Origin: Erythrophleum ivorense
Lineage: Eukaryota; Streptophyta; Magnoliopsida; Fabales; Fabaceae
DNA length: 64,000 bases
Assembly (NCBI GenBank): GCA_026724425.1
Contig: JAIUCV010000001.1
Coordinates: forward strand, 10,150,556-10,214,555
Direction of reading: 5' to 3'
In this document: positions 55,491 through 64,000 of the stretch, in pieces
Position numbering within the stretch: position 1 is the first letter of the stretch
Layout of the letters: each line of letters begins with the position of its first letter
Notes under the pieces: generated by a model
Told to the model about the DNA's origin: nothing
Database searches by the model: none
Seen by the model: the letters and a program-made list of their open reading frames with translations, nothing else
Translations under genes and position numbers: made by a program

Positions 55491-57025
55491 ATTGGATATA
55501 CTATATACTATTAAGTGTATTGGATATAATAATAAAGGAAAGATAAAAAAAATTATTATTTAATAAAATAAAAAAATATACTATATTTTTTATATTTTGA
55601 GATAAAAAAATCTCTTTAAATTTTCTTATAAAAAGGACCGAAAGGAAGGAGTAAAACACAATAAAAGTATTACAAACTTGTCATCAATATCTACGGTAAT
55701 CTAACAAAAGCTGGACAGGCTATCTTCACACATTTTTGTCCGCCTGCTAGCATTCTACATGAAACCATTATATTTTACAATATACCATATAAACGAATGG
55801 TTAAAATGCTAGTATCAGAAAAGTTGGCACTCAACATTGAGCCCAAATGAAATTAAGGGAACTAACAAATAGTTCACGAGAATTAGTTCAATGCTTACAG
55901 TTGCATATCAGCACACCACTATCTAAGAACTTTTCATTAATCCAAACAATGTCAAAAAAATAATAATAATAAACTTAAACTCTTATGAAACAACATAATT
56001 GTTAATACAAAATTTAAAATAAAAGATAAACTCTGTCTATCCATACTTATCAATGGTTTACAAAAGTGCAGAAACATAATGAAGCAACTGACAAAAGACT
56101 TATTTCAGACCTGAACACACCCTTAAGTCAATAAAATGATACACAAATGTGTGTAAGCGCAGAAGCATGATGAAGCAATAGACATAGGACTAATTTCAGG
56201 TTCTTATTTCAATGGGTAAAGCTAGAGAATTATGAGTCTGTATAATCTAGTCTTCAAAGGTTTAGACCTATCTTGTTTGAAAAAATATATTAACTAGTTA
56301 GCATAGATTGCAAATAGGTTGAAACCTCCCACACAATCATATCAACACCATCTCACTCAACATGGCTGAATGATCCCAGCTGATGGTTAATTGAGAATTT
56401 AAAAATGACTTGTATCTCCATGGCAATTAAGGGGAACAAAATATTCAAAGAGATGCAAAATTGAATAGAAAACGAAACTATGCCATTAAGAACAGCACTA
56501 TTAGCACAGTAGATTCTCACCCATACACCAACTCATAGATTATATGATAATAAAATTTGAGAAGAAAAATTACATACTTTATCATAAAAAACTACAAGTG
56601 CAACAGCCAACAGCTATGCGAGCATTAATCATGTATCCTTCAAATTTTTACATAAAGCATAGGTGAACTAGAAATGGCATCAAAATAGCACTCCTTTAGA
56701 CAAAGAGAAATTAAATATTAGGTGTTTAAAAGAATGAGGGTCACATAAGGACCTGAAACACTGTTGATTAGTAGTAACCTTACTACATAGTCTTGCAAGG
56801 CCACTAAAATTCTATTGCCAAGTATCCAAAAAGCCAAAAAACTTCAATCTCTCATTTTGTCTTTTTCTCCAACAAATAGAAGGCTTTAAATGCAATCTAG
56901 CAATTTTGTAGTAAAAGTTATGCATCCCTATCTGAATAAGCACAAGAGCATTGCGTTTAAAATAGAAGTCTTAAAAAGAGGCATTTTCTCAAACAAATGA
57001 ATGACATTAACCATGTTACATAGCT
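55491..57025. other. Intergenic, no gene recognised
   Basis: It begins with a repeated 'tattggatata' motif at the duplication breakpoint (55489-55530). The rest is AT-rich with no family similarity on either strand. Confidence 0.55.
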
Positions 57026-57029
57026 TATA

Positions 57030-57730
57030 AGTGGTAGATTAGTTGATTAGTTAGAAATTGTTAGGAATTTTGTTAGTTTGTTAAGAAGGATTTTGTTAGG
57101 AGACTTGTACTTATTAGCCCATAAATAAAAGGTAAACTGATGTAAAGAGGCATGAAATGAATTGAATAGTATGTGTTCACTTTTACAATGTATCATTTGG
57201 TATTAGAGCCACTATCTAGTTCCACGATGACACCAACGATTTGATCCCATTTGCAAGAATATTCAGTGTAAATACAAAGCTCTCTTATGCAAATAGAAGA
57301 GCGTATCAAGAAGATGGCAATATTAATAGAGACTAGGAATCTTGAGTAAGAGACCTCTATTATAAAGTACTAAGAGAAGTTTGAAGAACTATTAACAGAA
57401 GTGGATTTACCAAAGGAGATTACAATTGATTGTTTTGTTGGGGGGGCTTCATAGTGACATTCAAATAGCTATTCGACTATTCAACTCATCCAACTTAGCC
57501 AACACAATGTACCTAGCCTGTCTCCAAAAAATCTACATCCAAATGATGCAAGAATGGGAAACAAAGAATATCGACAGAAGCAACTCCAACAAAGTACCAC
57601 AATCACCATTTTTGAACCCAAGGATTGATGAAGAGGTCGACCATGAAGAAGTCATAGAGGATGGCATTAGATGCAAACTCGTTGATCGAGGAGGACATCG
57701 AATAAGAACATCCTAACCAAACTCAGGTTT
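57030..57730 (+). mobile_element. Ty3/Gypsy-like fragment: LTR end, primer site and gag piece
   Basis: An LTR-like end (tgttaggaattttgttagtttgtt, cccataaataaaagg) runs to about 57190. Behind it lies TTGGTATTAGAGCC (57197-57210), a primer-binding-site variant common in plant Gypsy elements. A gag fragment is open at 57426-57716 (GGLHSDIQIAIRLFNSSNLA, TMYLACLQK). There is no pol, so this is a truncated relic. Confidence 0.6.
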
Positions 57731-57969
57731 TGTGAAACGAAGGGGGCATGAAATCCATGGATGATGATGAGCTCAATGAGGATGAACAAATCCAAGATCC
57801 ATTACTATCGAACTCAAAGATGGGTAAAGGAAAAAAATTACAAAGGAGTTAACAAGAGTGAAGTCACAGGGGCCGACATGAAGCTACATCAGCCAGAACT
57901 CACCAGTACTACCAATGATGTGTTAATTAAAAGATATGTAGAACACATAAATCATATCCAATATAATTA

Positions 57970-58331
57970 AAAGTGGAAAGGAACGTACCTCCAACCATTG
58001 CTAAAAAATTCGAAGAAAACGTTGACAAAGGAAGCTTTTGAGCTCTCAGTTTTAATATTTGATGGTGCATGTGATTTTCTGAATCTTAATGTGTGCTTCA
58101 ATAGAGCTTAGGGACCCTATATTTATAGATTAGCTTGAACCGCACCCTCCTATCAAAGGTGCCGCAAAAGAAAAAAGTGGTGAAACGTGGAGGAAAATAA
58201 CCAGTAACCATGAATCTGAAATCTCGATAAATTCGAACCATTATCAGATTTTGTTACTAAATGTTTACTGAACATGCAGATCATGCAATAGCTAATATTG
58301 CTTAACGTTTAGCAACATGCAACAACTAACA
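57970..58331 (-). repeat. Copia LTR fragment, minus strand
   Basis: On the minus strand the polypurine stretch CCAAGTGGGAGAA (58344-58332) is followed by TGTTAGTTGTTGCATGTTGC, as at the start of a 3' LTR. A TATA-like 'ctataaatataggg' occurs about 215 bp further in. The far end is uncertain. Confidence 0.55.
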
Positions 58332-58627
58332 TTCTCCCACTTGGTTTAAATGACATAATGATTTTCATATTCATATTTATTTTCCACGAAGAAAAAACTT
58401 AATGCATGAATCATAGTGGTAAAATCCTCTTCATACGAGTATTACCTCTAATGTATTACAATGCATTTTGTTTTCTCAACCTACCATATACTTAATAAAT
58501 AAACCTTATGCTCATTATGGGTCCTCCTAATGCTGCTTTTCTCTAAACATAAATGTATATAGTAAAATGAGAAAAACAACTCAAATTGTATAAGAACTTT
58601 ATTACAAATGATATATGTACATATACA

Positions 58628-58790
58628 TCAAAGACTCAACATGGTACTAAGTCCCATTATAGATACATGATCCTTAAATGCTAAAGGTGACATACTTTTT
58701 GTTAAAAGATCTGCTAACATTAATTCAGTACTAATGTGTTTAATTGTCACTTTATTTTTTCTAACACGTTCTGTAACGTCTCTTCTAAGT
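58628..58790 (-). pseudogene. Copia RNase H C-terminal fragment
   Basis: The minus strand encodes RVRKNKVTIKHISTELMLAD, LLTKSMSPLAFKDHV and SIMGL, ending in TGA at 58620s; this is the usual C-terminus of a Copia polyprotein. It belongs to the same truncated element as the LTR at 57970-58331. Confidence 0.7.
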
Positions 58791-58799
58791 ACCTATTTT

Positions 58800-61560
58800 T
58801 TTGCTTTTTTTTTTTGAAAACTTCTTGATTTAAGTTTAATTATCCTTTTTCTATTTTAATTATTCCTTCACAATGAAGTCTAATTAATAACATAGCAGAA
58901 TACGAGAATAATGGAAATAAAATATAATTCATACAAATTAGTTTAAGAGTTCTATCATAGGAGAGTGGGGTCATACATATTACATCATAACAAAAGGAGA
59001 TCTATCCTATAACTATCCAAAAAGAAAATTCCTAGATAACAAAAAAGACTAAAAGGGTCAGTCCCCTATGTTCACAAAAAGGTCAGTGTTAGCAATTGGG
59101 CCGCTCTTCATTCAAATAGAGGAGCAAGAGAGTCAAATGCACCCACTCTGAATGTGTGGGACTCAAGCTCCCCTAGAGACACAAAGTTCACTAATACAAC
59201 ATAAACAATGTTATCACATGATATGATTCATATGTTATGGATGATGAAGACCTATCCCCGGAGTGTGAAATGGATCCATTTTCCCTAGAGTTCTAGTGTT
59301 ACCTGATAAATTGGCATCTAAGAAAAATAAAAATCACAACAGCGTGAAAAATAATTTTCTCAGTAGCATAGACAAGATTAACACCACATAATATCTATGA
59401 AGAAGAGTCAAGTAATAATTTTAACATACAGCAACTAACATGAAAGGAAGGCTTACAACAACAATTATTTTACTAAATAATATAAGCGAAGAGATATACT
59501 TGTTAGCAATATCTAACGTGAATAAGAAATAGCAAAGTGAACATACATATTACATATAAAAATAGAACATGAATAAAATACAAGAATTATCTCAATGTAA
59601 TTAATATTCAGCAATTGCAAGATATTCATGAGATTTCCACATGCATAGAATATAAAAAATCTAACAAACAACATTTATTCTCTCTTGACCATTAGGCTTT
59701 GGAGACTACCAGGCCCAACACTCAAATTATGTTGCACTGGCTTTGGTAGGCTTAAGTCCTGCTCATGTTACACTGCCATGACATAACAGGCTCACCCTTG
59801 CTTCCTTTATTGAAGCGTTCCCCAGTGGATACCCAAGGAAAGTCATATAAAATATCACAATAATATGTCATCCAAGCCATCATTTGATCAAGGCATAATA
59901 GGTATATTTAGGAAAGAATTACCTTGCATAATTTGATGCATAAATAAATAATCCTGATAGCATGCCAACATACTGGAGTCTGGAAATTAGTGATTTAGAT
60001 ATTTTTAAGTATCTTTAAAATTAGATATCCAACACAACATTAGCTACCCAATGGCCAACTCTAGCAGACAGGGCTCATCCCCTAAATAAGGCTATTTCGT
60101 CATACATATTGGTCAGTCCTTTACCAAATAACCTATACTCATAAAATCAAATAATAAATAGCATATTATCCATGTCAAGAATCAGACAATATATCAGCAC
60201 AGTAAACAGTGCAAAACCCAGAACACATGTTATCACATATTCCATTCTTGACATAAACGTTGCATAATTTTCTAACTATCACGAATGGGTTCCAAAATTC
60301 ACAAAATAAATATTAACATAATCCAAACAGCACCTAGAACATATTAAGCCATAACAATCATCCAAAACATATCAAATAACATCAAGAAAAATTTAAGAAC
60401 TTCTTGGTCAACACTTTTTCTAAAAAATTTGACTTTTTATATAATGATTCATAATTCACCAAAATTTCACCATAAGCCTTATTTTTTATATAGATTAACT
60501 TAATTTAGTTGAATTTAAGAAAACTCTTCCCTAAGTATATGTACATATATTGGCTAAACCTATGCATCCAAGAAGACATGTGATTTTGCTTTATTTTCAT
60601 GTCACCAAATAGCCACACGTACAGATTCAAGGGAGATAAAAAAAAACCCTCAATCAATTTTTAGAGATTTCATATGTATTCTACAATTTTTTTCAAGTTA
60701 AGATGTTAGGGTTCATTGCCAATTTCTTCATGAAAATCAAAGCTATATTAATCTTCTTCTTCCTTAGGTTTTCTTCCATTACTTTCCCATCTATTTTCTC
60801 TTCAATTTCTCCCATGGCATCTTGAAATACAAGGCTTTTTCATTTGTAGAAAAATTGTTAAGAATAGGAATTTTCTTGAATCACATGAATCCATAAGCCA
60901 TATATATGATTTCTCCATCTTTTCTTTACTAGAATTCATGAAAGCAACAAAATTTTTCATCTCCTCTTACCATGGACGAAAATTAAAGAAGAGAAGAGAA
61001 AATTCTTGGAGAAAAATAAAAGAAAAATGAAGAAGAAAAAAGTCCATCTATGTTACCTTAGCTCTACAGTGTTTGATTTTCCCTGATGGGTTTTCTTTCT
61101 CTCTTCTTTCTCCCTTTTCTTCTTCCTTAGGCCGAGCTTCTTCTCCTACTTCTTCTCCTCCTCTTAACCGAATTGGTGTGTGTATTTTGTGTCTGAGAGT
61201 GGCATAAAGGTGTGTATGTGGTTTATATATATTTTAGTTATGAATGGTTAAGATTTAATTAACTTTAAGGTGAAAGATCTTGTCTTTTAGATTATATGAA
61301 TGGTTAGGATTTAATCTTGAAATAAGAGATTAAATGTAGGTCTTTAGATTAGATCAAAAGTTGTGGTTTGATCTTGAAAAAGTGAATAAATCTAAGCCAT
61401 TAGATTGTATCAATGATTTAGATTGCATCACGTTTTACAGACGAATATTAGCCGTTAGATTACCATAGTTATTTTTTCATAATGTGTGAAGATAGGATTG
61501 CATTTAATGTTGCTTAAGTCAACATCTATATCATACTGAAGTCAACGGTAACTTTTTCGT
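58800..61560. other. No gene recognised
   Basis: AT-rich sequence with short Cys-poor frames only. The part at 60700-61200 has long pyrimidine-rich runs (ctctcttctttctccc...), as in a leader or MITE flank on the minus strand. No splice-compatible coding exons were identified. Confidence 0.45.
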
Positions 61561-61884
61561 AATGTGTGAGATTCAAACATTTAAAAATCGAACCAAATTG
61601 GCCGGTTCAATTGGTGAACCGGTGGGTTGGCTGGTCCCCATAGCCTAAAAAACTATTTTTTGAGAAAACCAGTAAAAAACCTATGGAACCGGTAAAAATT
61701 GATTTGCCCATGATTTGCTCGGTTCTCATTAAAATAAAACAAAAAAGACTTGAGATCAAATTGAAAGAGCAACGCACGACCACGATGTCTTCCCCTGCAA
61801 CTCTAAAAAAGCACCCAAGTCCCCATCTCTAACGCCCCATCTGAGCCCTTAACCTTACCAGCAAATCCCCAGCGAAGAAGTTGT

Positions 61885-62150
61885 GAACTAAAGAAAAGAG
61901 TAAGCAGCTAAGAATGAAAAGGAGGATGAAGCCATGGCTGAGATCGAAAGCTTGAACCAGTTAGTACATAAAGCTTCTCTATGATAAAAGTGAGACCAAG
62001 AACGGGAGGATGAAGCCATGGCTGAGACCGAGAGCGTGAATTGAAGAAAAGAGTGAGTAGCAAAGAATGATTAGGAGGATGAAGCTAAGATCGAGAGTTT
62101 GAACCAGTCAGTACACGAAGCTCTTCTGCGACAAAAGTGAGACCAAGAAC
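61885..62150. repeat. Imperfect tandem units upstream of the hAT transposase
   Basis: The unit 'aggatgaagccatggctgagatcgaaagc...' occurs around 61920, 61999 and, degenerate, 62078. The longer frame 'gaagaaaagagt.agcagc.aagaatga' to 'gtgagaccaagaacggga' occurs at 61888-61999 and 62041-62150. Confidence 0.8.
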
Positions 62151-62717
62151 GGGAACCCAACAACGAAAGTGAGGGCTCCTTTACCATTGAGAACCCATCT
62201 ACAAAAGTGAAGATCCTATAATTGAAGAAGCTAAAACTAAGAGCCTGAACCAACCAGGAGGAAGAAGTTTCCAAGTCCTTAAACCATAGTGCTCGAAGGA
62301 GAATAGAAGCGCCTAGAATTGAGACAAACAATAATCAAAACTCTAAATTGACTGAATTTCTAGTCTGGTATTGATTCTAGTTGTCTACTGGGTGCTGCTA
62401 GACATTAGTAAAAGCTTAATATCTTCATGAGCTGAAATTGCACACCATGTGTTCAAAGTAATTCCTTAAAGACCAACAGATTTTGTTACTTGTTATATTA
62501 TTGGTATAAGAACCAATTTCATTATTTAATGTCTAAAATTCAAGTCAATTGAGTCTTAAATTATGTAAACTCAATTTTTTGGGATTGAATTTTTTTCTAG
62601 TTGTGTCAAATTTTTAACTAAACCTAAAAATCCTTAGTCTTAAACTAGCTGCAATCAACTCTTTGTATATGATTTCAATATTATGGTTTTGGAATAATAT
62701 GTGTTCTTTTGTGCTTC

Positions 62718-64000
62718 ATGTTAAAAAGTATAAATGCTTCAAATGGTTCCACTCCCAACATTAATAATAATGTTGATAGTGGCAATGCACCATCATCAGA
62801 TAAACAATCTATAACAGCATCTTTTGCATCAAATCGTGGGAAGACTAATCCAGCATAGGAGCATTTTTCTTTTAAGAAAGAGGGAAAAACTATTGTGTAC
62901 ACTTGCCTACATTGTTTTTCAATATATAAAGGCGGACACATAAATAGGATAAAGCAACATCTTGCTGGAGTTCCAAGTCAAATAAGCTCTTATAGAAAAG
63001 TTCCTCATGATGTTCGCCACAGAATGCAAGAGTTATTGAAGCAAGTGCAACAAACAAATAAGAATGAAAAGCTCAATGAAACATATGGTAATGAAATTAA
63101 ATGTGGAGAAGAAGAAGTTCAAGAGGTTCAACCACTTAAGAAGCAACCACTTGCTCTAGGCAAAAGAAAAAGTAATGCAATTATGGGAAGTTATTTTGCT
63201 CTAAGAATAACTCCTGGTTGCCAACCAAGTTTGAAAAGTGTACTATCCAGTAAAGAAGCAATGCACAAAACTAAGATGGCAATAGTTAATGGTTTTTTTA
63301 TGCTTGCATTCCATTTAATGCAATTCAATCTCTATACTATCAACCTGTTGTGGATGCAATGATGGCAATAGGGCTTGGGTTTAAAGTCCCATCTTACTAT
63401 GAATTAAAAGTTAATTTATTAGAAGATTGCAAGAAAGAGTGTTAGCTACTTGTTAAAAGTCATCGTGCTAGTTAGAAAGATACTAGATGTATAATCATGG
63501 CTGATGGTTGGACAGATCAAAGGCAAAGAACCTTGATAAATTTTTTAGTTTATTCTCCGCAAGGTATAATTTTTGTGAAATCTGTTGATGCCTCATATGT
63601 GGTGAAAGATGCAAAAACACTGTTTCAAATGTTTTGTGAAGTCATTGAGTAGGTTAGGCCTGATAATGTTGTTCATGTGGTGACTGATAATGTAACTAAT
63701 TATATAGCAGTGGGCAAGTTAATACATGAAAGTATGAGCACATTTTTTGGTCACCATGCGCTACTCACTGTTTGAATCTCTTTTTGAAGGACATTGCTAA
63801 TATGCCTAATGTGGCAGACCTTGCATCAAAGGCTACAAAGATAACAATCTTTATTTACAATCATATGTATATTTTATCTTGGCTAAGGAGAAAGGAAGAC
63901 TAGAGAGAAATTGTACGTCCAGGAGCAACTCAGTTTGCTACTACTTTTATTACATTGAAAAGTATTTATGATCATAAGCACGATTTGTAAGCTTTGGTTG
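62718..64000 (+). pseudogene. hAT transposase: BED zinc finger and DUF659-type region (broken)
   Basis: From ATG 62718 the frame has a TAG at 62856 just before EHFSFKK, where plant relatives have Trp. A BED finger follows (VYTCLHC ... YKGGHINRIKQHLAG, with C-x2-C and H-x-x-x-x-H-like spacing). The frame runs to a TGA at 63360-63362; from near 63320 the coding sense continues in another frame (QPVVDAMMAIGLGFKVPSYY). After further breaks the DUF659 hallmark MADGWTDQRQRTLINFLVYS appears (63497 onward), then IFVKSVDASYVVKDAKTLFQ and NVVHVVTDNVTNYIAVGKL. The C-terminal dimerisation domain lies beyond the window. It is non-functional. Confidence 0.82.

Larger units (their letters stand above)
61570..64000 (+). 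mobile_element. hAT transposon, decayed, running off the right edge
   Basis: The left part has repeated GGTTC/GAACC motifs ('ggccggttcaattggtgaac' near 61600) of the sort found in subterminal regions of plant hAT elements. A transposase reading region begins at 62718. The right end is outside the window, so terminal repeats and target duplication cannot be checked. Confidence 0.6.

Overview
The window is a piece of plant nuclear genome, almost certainly from a flowering plant and probably a eudicot. The evidence is AT-rich intergenic DNA, GT-AG introns, host genes with clear plant orthologues, plant-type Copia, Gypsy, RTE, hAT, TRIM and MITE elements, and endogenous Caulimoviridae (plant pararetroviruses). 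No bacterial features, rRNA genes or CRISPR arrays were seen. All gene models come from reading splice sites and protein similarity by eye.

Layout: 1-2880 is repeat-rich (a ~370-bp tandem duplication, a LINE zinc-knuckle remnant, a MITE). 2964-6976 (+) is a four-exon gene for a small, very basic protein of MAK16-related type, with decayed duplicates of its exon 2 and 3' flank behind it. 9317-12043 (-) is an intact four-exon phosducin-like/thioredoxin-fold gene (PLP3 type). 12337-24226 is a ~12-kb endogenous pararetrovirus inserted about 290 bp upstream of the PLP3 start codon. 25750-38514 (+) is an eleven-exon COP9 signalosome subunit 3 gene (CSN3); its introns carry a MITE, a TRIM and a nested pair of RTE LINEs. 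40181-48488 is a complete but inactivated Copia element with a GATTT target-site duplication. 49650-52830 (-) is an old remnant of a second, different pararetrovirus. 53340-55490 is a duplicated, truncated copy of the PLP3 locus (pseudogene). 57030-58790 holds Gypsy and Copia fragments. From about 61570 to the right edge lies a decayed hAT transposon with BED-finger and DUF659-type transposase segments.

The most striking object is the 12-kb pararetroviral insertion. It consists of two head-to-tail genome units of about 5.9 and 5.8 kb. They share their 5' leader, the N-terminus of ORF1, a complete second ORF and the 3' promoter/poly(A) region, but carry different, complementary middle parts. 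Unit A encodes movement protein, aspartic protease, reverse transcriptase and RNase H. Unit B encodes a coiled-coil capsid protein with a CCHC knuckle and a C-terminal cysteine/histidine motif that resembles the plant WRC domain. This matches the bipartite genome organisation proposed for some florendoviruses, here preserved as an A-B concatemer joined at the tRNA-Met primer-binding site. The insertion is flanked by a 222-bp duplication of host DNA with one mismatch, so it looks recent. Every viral reading frame nevertheless carries at least one stop or frameshift, except the reverse transcriptase/RNase H segment, which is cut off by a frameshift from the protease part.

The host genes (CSN3, PLP3 and the MAK16-related gene) are housekeeping in type. 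Site II-like or telo-box motifs near their starts fit this. Nothing suggests a shared pathway.
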